64,000 nucleotides of DNA, from assembly GCA_964425105.1 (NCBI GenBank), contig CAYRLE010000001.1:1-64000 (forward strand). Reading direction: 5' to 3'. A program made the translations under genes and the position numbers. The notes under the pieces are model-generated. The model had not been told where the DNA came from. It worked only from the letters and a program-made list of their open reading frames with translations, and did not search any database. Numbering within the stretch: the stretch's first letter is position 1; every line of letters starts with the position of its first letter. The DNA comes from S012-109 sp964425105. Lineage in GTDB: Bacteria > Pseudomonadota > Gammaproteobacteria > SZUA-140. Shown one piece after another: positions 27,101 through 34,759 of the stretch.

Positions 27101-27203
27101 GGCCCGGGACAAGGGTATTGGCGAGTTTTTCTATAAGCCCATTGACATCGGAAGGTTGCTCACGCTACTGCCCCGCCTGTTGCGGGGGCCGGCGCGGCAG
27201 TAG
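24171..27203 (+). CDS. Membrane hybrid sensor kinase: Cache, two PAS, HisKA/HATPase, receiver
   Basis: About 1010 residues. Membrane helices at ~10-28 and ~340-357 enclose a periplasmic Cache-type sensor region. Two PAS domains follow (MGNWSWDVGSGAIHWSDEIYRIFG; NSPTMIYVKDLQGRYLFVNKTFSELF). The kinase H-box is GGIAHDFNNMLA (His near 643), followed by N-, G- and F-boxes (INARDAM, DNGSGMQ, DPFYTTKEVGKGTGMGL). The C-terminal receiver (VMVVDDEVSIG) has its Asp in LLITDQAMPGMTG. No DNA-binding output domain is present. The PAS domains resemble those of the GGDEF-EAL protein at 10921, hinting at shared ancestry. Start ATG 24171; no strong ribosome site. Confidence 0.9.
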   Translation: MTLNTTRNRLILLAFIASATLAVVAWQVQRITADNQRRQQGEMLSTVLETSHQAVNSWSRAHLATAVIWANSPEIIKFASKLLALPGTQRDLVHSPLQAQVREWLQPLIDAMGYQGYFIIGPDNLNLSSTRDENIGVSNLLTEQEGVLARMWAGQPALSLPWRSDVPLPDEQGNLQEGLPSMFAGAPIHDDDGRVIAILTFRIDPGADFTKILQQGRLGMTGETYAFNRHGLLISESRFDEQLRQSGLLAPGEAGILNLTLRNPGIKILGRAPSGLGTASRPAAAPLVDDIARDLDGYLNYRGVPVIGAWLWDDGLGFGIATEVEMAEAYQPLVFNRYAISGMALFSILLLCSLTWVFIRSRERLAGNEARLREAQHIGRMGNWSWDVGSGAIHWSDEIYRIFGRSPETFRPTYERFIAMLHPDDVARVSAAEQAAFSSGRKHSIDYRVLLPDGSIQWVHEEAVADFDKRGRVLRLSGTVQDITERRKAEQALRESEMRFKAVLDNSPTMIYVKDLQGRYLFVNKTFSELFGIGSAAAKGRRDHEILPAAVADILVADDRKVYESQAPLEMEERIPVGNDQRTYIATKFCLRNEQGEPYAVGSIATDITHRMRMEEERAQLQRQLQQAQKMETIGQLTGGIAHDFNNMLACILGYTTLAYNNCVPDREGKLAHYLQEVRKAGERGRDLIKQLLDFSRTGDSTCGQLSLAAVVTESLKMLHAVMPAGVRIDCSTPDDLPSVFADPVQLHQALVNLCINARDAMEDKGVLKISAQRMRVSGVCCASCHEMVAGDFVVLAVKDNGSGMQPEQLEKIFDPFYTTKEVGKGTGMGLSVVHGIMHAYGGHVLLSSAAGHGTEFRLLFPLQGGVHALEIDQQGKPPLTECSLDGHVMVVDDEVSIGRFLKELLVDRGCQVSVFHDPGAALAAFEADPDAIDLLITDQAMPGMTGMELATRFLDKRPHLPVILCSGFGKDVDEHSARDKGIGEFFYKPIDIGRLLTLLPRLLRGPARQ

Positions 27204-27227
27204 CGTTTCTGGTGCAGGATGGAGCAA

Positions 27228-27617
27228 TCAGGGGATCTGGATGCCGCCGCCTGGCCCCACCGGGCCGCCGGCACCACCTGCCTCGGGAACTACGATGCGT
27301 GAGGAGGCCTCGCGGCGCATTTCCTCCAGTTCCTTCATGGTTTCCTCCACCGCCTTTTCCGCGGCACCGGCAAATTTCTCGGCGGCCTCGCCGAGGCTGG
27401 CGGCCTCGATCTCGAAAGTGATGGGCAGTGTGCCCAGGGCAGTGAGGATCTGGGTGTTGCCTACATAGAGCACTGCGCGCCGCTCGTCGTCTGCGCCGTC
27501 CGGCGTCACCGGTGTCAGGCGTCGCAGCGTGCCGCTGCGACGGTCGGTGAACACCTCTTCGCGATAGAGGTCGTTGGGGTCCATCCGCAGGCTGTCTGCG
27601 ATATCGGGTTTGTCCAT
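27228..27617 (-). CDS. Conserved-looking small protein of unknown function
   Basis: About 129 residues, no signal peptide. An N-terminal part (DPNDLYREEVFTDRRSGTLRRLTPV) and a central beta-like part (RAVLYVGNTQILTALGTLPITFEIEA) lead into an amphipathic helix (LGEAAEKFAGAAEKAVEETMKELEEM), and the C-terminus is Gly/Pro-rich. I do not recognise a named family. The gene is divergent from the Crp/Fnr regulator with a 141-bp gap, so the two may share control. Confidence 0.65.
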   Translation of the reverse strand: MDKPDIADSLRMDPNDLYREEVFTDRRSGTLRRLTPVTPDGADDERRAVLYVGNTQILTALGTLPITFEIEAASLGEAAEKFAGAAEKAVEETMKELEEMRREASSRIVVPEAGGAGGPVGPGGGIQIP

Positions 27618-27758
27618 GGGCCGTTACTCCTGGCTGTGTTGTGTGCTGTGAAGGGGGAATAGGGTAGCAGAATCGGGCCTTATGGTGCACGCTGTCCTCA
27701 CTGCAGGGCGCTGAGGCTGCTAGAATGGGCAGATACAGCCGCACAGGAGAGATGCCAG

Positions 27759-28439
27759 ATGAGCCAAGCGGAGGAAAAGCCACAGGCAGCGGGTGGGCAG
27801 CAGTGGCTGACGGCCATGCTCGGGCCGCAGTCCCTGGAGGATGCCGGCTGGCGCCTGATGGCACAGGATGCGCGCCTGATCACTGCGCAGAAGGGCGCAC
27901 GGCTGTTCCAGGCCGGTGATCCCTGTCGCGAATTTGTGATGGTGCTGGACGGCAGCATTCGGGTGCAATACCTGGATGAAGAGGGCAATGAGATTGTGAT
28001 CTACCGGGTGCAGGGAGGGGAGACCTGTATTCTGACCACCTCCTGCCTCCTCGGCCAGACCGCCTATCCGGCGGAGGGCATCGTGGAAGAGCCGCTGCAG
28101 GCGGCCCTGGTGCCGCTGGCCACTTTCCGGCGCGCCCTGGCTTCGGAGGCGGTGCGCAACTTCGTCTTTGCCGCCATGGGCCGTCGACTGGCGGATCTGA
28201 TGAGGCGTATCGACGAACTCGCCTTTCGGCGCCTGGACCGGCGCCTGGCCCAATATCTGTTACGCCAGGGCTGTGTGGTAGAGGCAACCCATCAGGAAAT
28301 CGCCGTGGAACTGGGTTCTGCCCGCGAGGTGGTGAGCCGTCTGCTCAAGGACTTCGAGCGCAAGGGTTGGCTGGTGCTGGGGCGGGGGCGCATCGAGATC
28401 TGTCAGTCAGCGGCGCTGGCCAGGCTGGCGTGTGACTAA
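27759..28439 (+). CDS. Crp/Fnr-family transcription regulator
   Basis: About 226 residues. A cyclic-nucleotide-type sensor barrel (ARLFQAGDPCREFVMVLDGSIRVQYLDEEG) is followed by a dimer helix and a winged-helix domain (RRLAQYLL, THQEIAVELGSAREVVSRLLKDFERKGWL). The N-terminal Fnr iron-sulfur cysteines are not present, so it is not canonical Fnr. The SAREVVSR recognition helix is Fnr/Dnr-like. An AGGAGAG site precedes the start. It is followed by a small DUF2892 membrane protein gene, a pairing common in sulfur- or redox-responsive loci. Confidence 0.9.
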   Translation: MSQAEEKPQAAGGQQWLTAMLGPQSLEDAGWRLMAQDARLITAQKGARLFQAGDPCREFVMVLDGSIRVQYLDEEGNEIVIYRVQGGETCILTTSCLLGQTAYPAEGIVEEPLQAALVPLATFRRALASEAVRNFVFAAMGRRLADLMRRIDELAFRRLDRRLAQYLLRQGCVVEATHQEIAVELGSAREVVSRLLKDFERKGWLVLGRGRIEICQSAALARLACD

Positions 28440-28445
28440 GTCACA
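28431..28445. promoter_or_regulatory. Perfect palindrome TGTGAC-TAA-GTCACA overlapping the regulator stop codon
   Basis: Hexamer arms TGTGAC/GTCACA around TAA form a 15-bp dyad resembling a Crp-type TGTGA...TCACA site but with 5 rather than 6 central bases. It lies 70 bp upstream of the DUF2892 start. ACTGTC is repeated at 28450, 28460 and 28488, and TCTTA...TAAGA brackets 28464-28483. Confidence 0.45.
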
Positions 28446-28514
28446 GAGGACTGTCATGTACTGTCTTATCTTCAGTGGGTAAGATGAACTGTCGCATTGA
28501 CAAAGGAGGAAGTC

Positions 28515-28700
28515 ATGCAAGCGAATGTTGGCAAAGTGGACAAGACCCTGCGTATCGTCATCGGCCTGGTGCTCATCAGCCTAGTGTTCGTCGGACCCCA
28601 GACCCCCTGGGGATGGATCGGCGTCATCCCCCTGGCCACTGCGCTCATCGGCTGGTGTCCCCTGTACAAGATCATCGGGGTCAATACCTGTAAGAAATAG
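28515..28700 (+). CDS. Small DUF2892 (YgaP-like) membrane protein
   Basis: About 61 residues with two hydrophobic stretches (TLRIVIGLVLISLVFVG and WIGVIPLATALIGWCPLYKIIG) ending with GVNTCKK. Typical DUF2892 proteins begin with NVGK(V/L)DKTLR and end with CPLY..GINTC, exactly as here; the two cysteines face the same end. An AAAGGAGG ribosome site at about 28502-28509 is strong. Function unknown; in YgaP the equivalent domain is fused to a rhodanese. Probably controlled by the Crp/Fnr gene upstream. Confidence 0.85.
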   Translation: MQANVGKVDKTLRIVIGLVLISLVFVGPQTPWGWIGVIPLATALIGWCPLYKIIGVNTCKK

Positions 28701-28720
28701 GGAGGAAAGATACAAGGGAA

Positions 28721-28750
28721 AAGATACAAGTCGCTTGCAACTTGTATCTT
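28721..28750 (+). terminator. Stem-loop after the DUF2892 gene
   Basis: AAGATACAAG (28721-28730) pairs perfectly with CTTGTATCTT (28741-28750). The stem is AT-rich and lacks a following T run, so it is at best a weak terminator or an RNA-stability element. An extra copy of AAAGATACAAG lies just before it (28707-28716). Confidence 0.4.
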
Positions 28751-28851
28751 CTGCCCAATGAAGGCCCCCTGGGATTCTGGTCATCGAGGTCAACCGTGCC
28801 TCGGTTGTCTGGTCAGGATGCTGCAGGTGGAGGGGCGTCGCTGATCCCAGG

Positions 28852-29898
28852 TCAGTGGTTGAGATTATTCCATAAGCCTTCACAAGCGCCTTTGCTCAGC
28901 ATGGCGAGCCGTGGCCGCGGTATCTCAGCCCCCGACGGCAAGGCGGCCTGCCGATCCCCCAGCCAAGTGGCGATATCCCTGATCACCTGCGCCCCCTCGA
29001 GGTCCCGGGTCAGCATGTGATAACCCTGGGGATAGAGCGCGAAGCGCCAGCGGCCGTCTGCCGGCAGCGCAGTGAGCATGCGGCAGGTGGGTGTCTTGGG
29101 AATGATCTGATCATGCATGCCGTAGAGGATCAGGGACGCTGTTTTGAGGCGCGGCGCGGCGGCCAGGGCCTGATCCATGAGGTTGCTCAGGCCGTAGAGG
29201 GTATCGATGCGGCTGGCGCGGATCACCAGCGGGTCCTGCCACAGCCGCTGCAGCATGGCCTCATTGTCGGAGGCGCGGATCTTCAGGCCTTGGCCGCTGA
29301 GGGTCTTTGCCGGCATGATGTGCACACCCAGCCACAGGGCCAGGCGTTGCAGTACCGGCATGGTGTCCCGTGCCCATACCGCGGGGGCGATGAGCACTGT
29401 GCCGGCCACGGGGGGCGCATCGGCTTGGCCCAGCAGCACCATGGCCACAGCACCGCCCATGCTCTCCCCCATGAGATAGAGCGGCCGGCCCGGATATGCG
29501 CGGCGCAGCAGGCGCACCATGGCGCGGGCATCCGCCACCAGGCGCCCCGTACCCGGCCACAGCCCGTGTCCCGCGGTGGCGCCGAAACCGCGCTGGTCAT
29601 AGGCATAAGTCACCACCCCGCGGTCTGCCAGGGCCTCGGCCACCCCGCTGAAGGCATTGTGGTAATCGTTGAAGCCGTGCAGCGCCAGCACCACTGCCTT
29701 GACAGCGCCTGGGGGGCGCCACTGTGTTACCGGCAGGTAGTAGCCGTCGCTCATCAGGGCATGGTCTTCATAGAGGGTGGGACTGACGGGATCTGCAGAG
29801 GCTGTCTGAAAATGGGGCGTGGCACAGGCGGCGGGCAGCAGGAGGATGGCCAGCAGAAGAAGAAAGCGGCTCACCTGATGATTCACGGCATGGTACAT
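28852..29898 (-). CDS. Lipoprotein alpha/beta hydrolase, S33/monoacylglycerol-lipase-like
   Basis: About 348 residues. A signal with lipobox (LLLPAAC) is followed by a hydrolase_4/S33 fold: VLALHGFNDYHNAF, YAYDQRGFGATAGHG, the nucleophile elbow GESMGGAVAMV, the acidic residue in LYGMHDQIIPK and the His in YPQGYHMLTRD. Predicted to act on esters, such as lysophospholipids or monoacylglycerols, at the membrane surface. The ATG at 29898 (MYHAVNHQVSRFLLLL) fits the signal peptide; the longer frame upstream is not used. Divergent from uup. Confidence 0.85.
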   Translation of the reverse strand: MYHAVNHQVSRFLLLLAILLLPAACATPHFQTASADPVSPTLYEDHALMSDGYYLPVTQWRPPGAVKAVVLALHGFNDYHNAFSGVAEALADRGVVTYAYDQRGFGATAGHGLWPGTGRLVADARAMVRLLRRAYPGRPLYLMGESMGGAVAMVLLGQADAPPVAGTVLIAPAVWARDTMPVLQRLALWLGVHIMPAKTLSGQGLKIRASDNEAMLQRLWQDPLVIRASRIDTLYGLSNLMDQALAAAPRLKTASLILYGMHDQIIPKTPTCRMLTALPADGRWRFALYPQGYHMLTRDLEGAQVIRDIATWLGDRQAALPSGAEIPRPRLAMLSKGACEGLWNNLNH

Positions 29899-29975
29899 TG
29901 CTGATCTCTGACTTGCGTTGGTTCTGAAATAGTATAATGCCGCATTGCATCGAAGCGGGGCTGCCCCCAATATTA

Positions 29976-30001
29976 GTAGTGTGGGCGCCGCTCACCAAGA
30001 C
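29976..30001 (+). repeat. Dispersed repeat GTAGnGTGGGCGCCGCyCACCAAGA, copy 1
   Basis: Closely matches the copy at 60587-60612 (GTAGAGTGGGCGCCGCCCACCAAGA), and in inverted form the copy at 60823-60848. Located in the divergent hydrolase-uup gap. The core is itself an imperfect palindrome. Confidence 0.5.
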
Positions 30002-30086
30002 GCCGGGCATTGGCCCAGGATCTCGTGGGTGCATCCCATCCTACCATTCAGGCATTCAAACAAATGAATAAGCAAACGCAATTCCC

Positions 30087-31970
30087 ATGTCCATTCTGAC
30101 CCTGCGCGGTATCAACGTGAGTTTCGGTGCTGCGCCGGTCTTGGAGCATGTCGATTTGCGCATCGAGGCCGGCGAGCGCGTGTGCCTGGTGGGGCGCAAC
30201 GGCGAAGGCAAATCCACCCTGCTGAAGCTGATCGCCGGTGAACTGATGGCCGACGAGGGCCTCCTGGAACAACGCCAGGGCTTGCGCGTCGCCGCCCTGG
30301 CCCAGCAGTTGCCGGGAGATTTCCCAGGCTCGGTCTATGAACTGGTGGCCACAGGGGTGGGGGAGGTGGGCGACCTGCTGGCCCGCTATCATCAACTCAG
30401 CCAGCAGTTGGGCCAGGGCGACACGGAGCAGCTGGCGGAACTGGAGCGGATTCAGCATGCCCTGGAGAGCCGGGACGGCTGGCGCGTGGGGCAGCGGGTG
30501 GAAACGGTGCTGTCACGCCTGCAGCTGCCTGGGGACGCGGTGTTCCGGCAATTGTCCGGCGGCCTGCAGCGGCGCGTGATGTTGGCGCGGGCGCTGGTGG
30601 GTGAACCCGATCTGCTGTTGCTGGACGAGCCCACCAACCATCTGGACATCGAGGCTATCCGCTGGCTGGAGGACTTCCTGCTGGGTTTTCAGGGGACCCT
30701 GCTGTTCATCACCCACGACCGGGTGCTGTTGCAGAAGCTGGCCACCCGTATCGTTGAACTGGACCGCGGCCGGCTCTACAACTGGCCCGGCGATTATCAG
30801 ACCTATCTGCGCCGCAAGCAGGCGGCCCTGGATGCGGAGAACGCGGAACAGGCCCTGCAGGACAAGAAACTGGCCCGCGAGGAACAGTGGATCCGCCAGG
30901 GCATCAAGGCGCGCCGCACCCGCAACGAAGGACGGGTGCGGGCCCTGCAAAAGCTGCGCGAGCAGCGCCGCGCGCGGCGCGTCCAGCCGGGCAAGGTGCA
31001 GTTGCGCCACAACGAGGTGGAGCGTTCGGGGCGCATGGTGGTGGAGGCCCTGGGGGTGAGCCACAGTTATGGCGACCGCCCCCTGATCCGCGATTTCTCC
31101 ACCCTCATCCTGCGCGGCGACAAAGTGGGTGTCATTGGCCCCAATGGCGTGGGCAAAAGCACCCTGCTGCAGCTGCTGCTGGGACAACTCACCCCGCAAC
31201 AGGGCGAGATCCGTCTGGGCACCCGCCTGGAAATCGCCTATTTCGATCAACGGCGCTCACAGCTCAATGAGGAGAAATCCATCGTCGACAATGTTGCCGA
31301 CGGCAGCGAGGAGGTGACGGTCAATGGACGTCCGCGCCATGTGATCAGCTATCTGCAGGACTTTCTGTTTGCCCCGGCACGCTTGCGCACGCCGGTAAAG
31401 GCGCTCTCGGGTGGCGAGCGCAACCGCCTGCTGCTGGCCCGATTGTTTGCGCGTCCGGCCAATCTGCTGGTGATGGATGAACCCACCAATGACCTGGATC
31501 TGGAGACTCTGGAGTTGCTGGAGTCGCTGCTGGTGGACTTTCCCGGCACCCTGTTGCTGGTCAGTCATGACCGCGCCTTCATCGACAACGTGGTTACCAG
31601 CACCCTGGTGTTCGAGGGGGAAGGGCGCATCGCTGAATACGTCGGAGGCTATGCAGACTGGCTGCGCCAGCGCCCTGCAGCGACACTGGCACAGCCGGGC
31701 AAGCAGCCTCCGCCCCGGCCGCAGGCTATGGAGACGCGGCGCAATCGCCTGAGCTACAAGGAACAGCGCGAGTTGGATACCCTGCCGCAGCGCATCGAGA
31801 CCCTGGAGGCGGAGCAACAGGCCTTATTGGATACCATGGCCATGGCCGATTATTACCGCCGTGACAGCGAGACCATCGCCGCTGACAAGAGCCGCCTTGC
31901 CAACCTGGAGCAAGAACTGGCGGCGGTCTACCGGCAGTGGGAGGAGCTGGAGGCGCGCCGGGCGGGCTGA
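30087..31970 (+). CDS. uup: ABC-F family ATPase Uup
   Basis: Cytoplasmic ABC-F ATPase of about 627 residues with two nucleotide-binding domains and no membrane segment. Walker A motifs are GRNGEGKST (first) and GPNGVGKST (second); signature motifs are LSGGLQRR and LSGGERNR; Walker B motifs are LLLLDEPTNHLD and LLVMDEPTNDLD. An arm with basic, charged helices links the domains, and a C-terminal coiled coil (about residues 565-620) with DNA-binding-like charge marks Uup. Linked to precise transposon excision and ribosome function in other bacteria. The 67-bp gap to the convergent transglycosylase is short. Confidence 0.93.
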   Translation: MSILTLRGINVSFGAAPVLEHVDLRIEAGERVCLVGRNGEGKSTLLKLIAGELMADEGLLEQRQGLRVAALAQQLPGDFPGSVYELVATGVGEVGDLLARYHQLSQQLGQGDTEQLAELERIQHALESRDGWRVGQRVETVLSRLQLPGDAVFRQLSGGLQRRVMLARALVGEPDLLLLDEPTNHLDIEAIRWLEDFLLGFQGTLLFITHDRVLLQKLATRIVELDRGRLYNWPGDYQTYLRRKQAALDAENAEQALQDKKLAREEQWIRQGIKARRTRNEGRVRALQKLREQRRARRVQPGKVQLRHNEVERSGRMVVEALGVSHSYGDRPLIRDFSTLILRGDKVGVIGPNGVGKSTLLQLLLGQLTPQQGEIRLGTRLEIAYFDQRRSQLNEEKSIVDNVADGSEEVTVNGRPRHVISYLQDFLFAPARLRTPVKALSGGERNRLLLARLFARPANLLVMDEPTNDLDLETLELLESLLVDFPGTLLLVSHDRAFIDNVVTSTLVFEGEGRIAEYVGGYADWLRQRPAATLAQPGKQPPPRPQAMETRRNRLSYKEQRELDTLPQRIETLEAEQQALLDTMAMADYYRRDSETIAADKSRLANLEQELAAVYRQWEELEARRAG

Positions 31971-32037
31971 GGTCTTTCTGAGATCTTTTTCCATGTAGGG
32001 TGGGTTAGGCCTACCAGTTCGTGGTTTGCCTTGGCGG

Positions 32038-33273
32038 TTATTGGTGGGCAGTGCCCTGGTGACGCCGCAGGTGTTCCAGCAGCGGCAGCGAAGGATAGCC
32101 ATCAACAGGCAGCCCCGCAGTCTTCTGATAGGCGCGCACCGCCGCCCTGGTGCGGCTGCCGGGGATACCGTCCGCAGCGCCGGTATCGAAACCCAGTTCA
32201 TTGAGGCGCCGCTGTAACTCCAGGGCCAGCTCCCGGGTCAGACGGCGGTTGTCCGCCTGGCGTCCATTATGCAGGGGCGGCAGACCGACGAGGCGGTCGG
32301 CAAGGTGACCCACTGCAATGGCGTAGTTGATGGAGCGGTTCCATTTCAGGATTACCTCGAAGTTGTCATAGACCAGAAAGGCGGGGCCGGCATGGCCCTG
32401 GGGTAGCACGATGGCTCCCCTCAGGTCGGCGGGGGGCAGGGGGGCGCCATCTGCCCGCCGCACTCCCAGCCTGCTCCAGGCGGCGAGCGGTTTCTTGATG
32501 TCGAGACGGGCCAGTTGCCAGTCGAAGCGGGCTGGCAGGCGTACCTCCCGTCCCCAGCGCTCGCCGTGCTTCCAGCCCATTTGCTGTAGATAATGGCCGC
32601 CTGAGGCAAACACGTCCTCGATGTCGTGCCACACGTCTTTTTTGCCATCGCCGTCGCCATCCACGGCGTAGCGCAGAAAAGTGGAGGGCAGAAACTGAAG
32701 CTGACCGATGGCGCCGGCCCAGGAGCCTTGCATGGCCGCGGGTGTGACGTGGCCCTGGTCGATAATGCGCAAGGCGTCGAGGGCCTCGCTGCGGAAAAAG
32801 TGGCTGCGGCGTAGGTCATAGGCCAGGGTGATCAGCGCTGGCACAGTGGGGAAGCTGCCCAGGTAGCTGCCATAATTGGTTTCCAGTCCCCAGAATGCCA
32901 CGAGGTAGCGGGGCGGGATGCCATAGCGCCGCTCCACATCGGCAAGCAGTGCTCGGTGGCGATGCAACAGGCGCCGCCCCTCTTGGATGCGGCGGGCTGT
33001 GACGCGCTTGTCCAGATAGTTCCAGAAGGTCTCGGTGAATTCCGGCTGGCGCCGGTCCAGTTCGATGACCCGCGGCAGTGGCCTGACACCGCGCAGCGCG
33101 CTGTCCAGGGTGTCGGCCGAGATGCCATGGGTTGCAGCTTCGTGGCGCAGATCCTGCAGCCACTGCTGGAAATCCTCCGCAGCTGCGGTGTTGCTGATCC
33201 CCGCCAAGATCAGCAGCAAGGCCAAGGCGAACTTGGCAGAAAAATGACGCTGGCTGATGCTGAAAGGGGACAT
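32038..33273 (-). CDS. Lytic murein transglycosylase (MltB-like) with peptidoglycan-binding domain
   Basis: About 411 residues. A signal peptide (KFALALLLILAGISNTAAA) and an SLT_2/MltB-type catalytic domain: IPPRYLVAFWGLETNYGSYLG (catalytic Glu in the GLETNYG turn), GSWAGAIGQLQFLPSTF, DGDGDGKKDVW. A C-terminal peptidoglycan-binding domain follows (ELQRRLNELGFDTGAADGIPGSRTRAAVRAYQ). No lipobox, so it is soluble in the periplasm. Cleaves glycan strands with 1,6-anhydro ends. ATG 33273 is chosen; AGGAG lies 13 bp upstream, so ATG 33303 cannot be excluded. Confidence 0.9.
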   Translation of the reverse strand: MSPFSISQRHFSAKFALALLLILAGISNTAAAEDFQQWLQDLRHEAATHGISADTLDSALRGVRPLPRVIELDRRQPEFTETFWNYLDKRVTARRIQEGRRLLHRHRALLADVERRYGIPPRYLVAFWGLETNYGSYLGSFPTVPALITLAYDLRRSHFFRSEALDALRIIDQGHVTPAAMQGSWAGAIGQLQFLPSTFLRYAVDGDGDGKKDVWHDIEDVFASGGHYLQQMGWKHGERWGREVRLPARFDWQLARLDIKKPLAAWSRLGVRRADGAPLPPADLRGAIVLPQGHAGPAFLVYDNFEVILKWNRSINYAIAVGHLADRLVGLPPLHNGRQADNRRLTRELALELQRRLNELGFDTGAADGIPGSRTRAAVRAYQKTAGLPVDGYPSLPLLEHLRRHQGTAHQ

Positions 33274-33544
33274 GCCTGGGATGTAAACTCCTGTTGACTG
33301 CATGACGAGGATACAATTGTGGCGCGCCCAGGGGAAGTGCCGCGTAGACGTCGCTGGCGTGAATAAAACCACTCTTGCAAGGGCTCCGCTTGCCCTGGTT
33401 TTCTTTCCGGGATTGGGTTATGATTCCCGGCGAATGCATGCTATTGATTGTGACCCTTTTCGGTAATACCTCTCGTATCCACCAGAAAATCGCCCATCTA
33501 GCAATGCACTCATTTTCCATCAACATTCTCTAGAGGTTATTTTC

Positions 33545-33751
33545 ATGGCAACAGGTATTGTCAAATGGTTCAATGAAACCAAGGGTTACGGGTTTATTAC
33601 TCCGCAGGACGGTGGCAAGGACGTCTTCGTTCACCACAGTTCCATCGTTGGTAGCGGTTTCAAGACACTGCAGGAAGGCCAGGTGGTAAACTTCGAGATT
33701 GAGACGGCTCCCAAGGGGCCGCAGGCGGTGCAGGTTACGCCAGAGAGCTGA
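33545..33751 (+). CDS. Cold-shock-domain protein (CspA family)
   Basis: About 68 residues, the standard CspA size. The RNP1 motif KGYGFIT and the RNP2 motif VFVHHS are intact. Binds single-stranded RNA and DNA and melts RNA structure. The long leader (after the transglycosylase start) and a strong terminator after the gene are usual for cold-shock genes. The only nearby ribosome-site-like sequence is AGAGGT at 33532-33537. Confidence 0.95.
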   Translation: MATGIVKWFNETKGYGFITPQDGGKDVFVHHSSIVGSGFKTLQEGQVVNFEIETAPKGPQAVQVTPES

Positions 33752-33770
33752 TCTGCTCTGTAGGCCTGAG

Positions 33771-33802
33771 CAAAAACCCCGCAAGCCCTTGCGGGGTTTT
33801 TG
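33771..33802 (+). terminator. Strong intrinsic terminator after the cold-shock gene
   Basis: CAAAAACCCCGCAAG (33771-33785) pairs with TTGCGGGGTTTTTG (33789-33802) around a short CCC loop. The GC stem followed by Ts terminates on the plus strand, and the preceding As make it bidirectional. Confidence 0.9.
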
Positions 33803-33859
33803 CTTTCTGCCGGCCCGGCAGTCGCCGGGCCATAGCAATGTTATAGCGAGGATCTATTT

Positions 33860-34129
33860 TTGAAGAAAATGTATGTAGGTAATCTGCCTCCTGAGGCATC
33901 GGAGGCGTCGGTGACGGAGCTGTTCGCCCAATTCGGTACAGTGCGTTCCATCAAGTTGGCCAAGGATGTCTTTACCGGCAAGTGCCGTGGTTTTGCCTTC
34001 GTGGAAATGGAAGGCCACGAGGCCCGCGAAGCAATTGCCGGCCTCGACGGTAAACAGTGGAGCGGCCGTCCTATGAAGGTGCGCTTTGATGAACCGCGCG
34101 GCAACAAGTCGCGCCGCCGCCGTCACTGA
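33860..34129 (+). CDS. RNA-binding protein with a single RRM domain
   Basis: About 89 residues. An RRM with RNP2 (KKMYVGNLP) and RNP1 (KCRGFAFVEM), plus a basic, Arg-rich tail ending SRRRRH. Bacterial single-RRM proteins bind RNA and are often induced with cold-shock genes, as here directly after cspA. The TTG at 33860 with GAGG at 33848-33851 is the best start; ATG 33869 would shorten it by three residues. Confidence 0.9.
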   Translation: MKKMYVGNLPPEASEASVTELFAQFGTVRSIKLAKDVFTGKCRGFAFVEMEGHEAREAIAGLDGKQWSGRPMKVRFDEPRGNKSRRRRH

Positions 34130-34170
34130 TCTTTCTGTCTAGACTAAAGACTGGGGGTCATTTTTCACCC

Positions 34171-34431
34171 ATGTCAGATAACTGGTATGTCTATGTTGTC
34201 AGATGTGCAGACGGTACACTTTATACAGGCATCGCCAAGGACGTCGGGCAGCGTATCACGGAGCACAATGGTGCAGGGCGCCGCGGTGCGAAGTGCTTGC
34301 GCGGTAGAAGACCGGTGCGGCTGGTCTATCAGGAGTCTTTCCCCAGCCGTTCCACCGCTATGAAACGGGAATACCAGATCAAACAGTTTGACCGGGAACT
34401 GAAGGAGCGGCTGGTGGCGGCCACGCCATGA
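34171..34431 (+). CDS. GIY-YIG domain protein (UPF0213/YhbQ-like)
   Basis: About 86 residues. A GIY-YIG nuclease fold: WYVYVVRCADGTLYTGIAKD (VYV...YTG in place of GIY...YIG), a conserved Arg in VGQRITEHN, and the Glu in AMKREYQIKQFDR. Stand-alone members are small DNA-processing enzymes of unsettled role. Confidence 0.9.
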   Translation: MSDNWYVYVVRCADGTLYTGIAKDVGQRITEHNGAGRRGAKCLRGRRPVRLVYQESFPSRSTAMKREYQIKQFDRELKERLVAATP

Positions 34432-34536
34432 CAGTGGCCACCCCCTGTTGTTATCCTGACGCCCGATGCAATCGATTGGGGGATGATTTTCCTTTCCCTG
34501 CCTTATGTCTGAGTATGCGCATGAAACCAATCTGCC

Positions 34537-34722
34537 ATGGGTGACGTCATTCAGTTCAGGCGGCCGGGTGCCGCCGAAAAGAACAAGGGCAAGACCTTGT
34601 GCCGTAGCGGTTTTCACAAATGGAAGATCGTCCAGGAAAAGCAGTTCGATGTACGCCAGGGGAGGTTGGTCACCATCGAACGCTGCCGCCGTTGCGGCAA
34701 GGAGCGCGTCAGAGTGCTGTAA
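34537..34722 (+). CDS. Small putative zinc-binding protein of unknown function
   Basis: About 61 residues. C22 and H27 in CRSGFHKW with C50 and C53 in CRRCGK could coordinate zinc, a zinc-ribbon-like spacing. Very basic (many Lys/Arg), so nucleic-acid binding is possible. No ribosome site is evident, and the +1 frame overlaps only low-quality alternatives. Family not recognised. Confidence 0.6.
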   Translation: MGDVIQFRRPGAAEKNKGKTLCRSGFHKWKIVQEKQFDVRQGRLVTIERCRRCGKERVRVL

Positions 34723-34759
34723 GTCGCCGCGCTGTCCTGTCATGCGGGAGAAAAAGCAT

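Noticed and set aside
28431..28445. Canonical Crp site
   Set aside because: The central spacer is 5 rather than 6 bases, so it is listed only as a candidate for the adjacent regulator.
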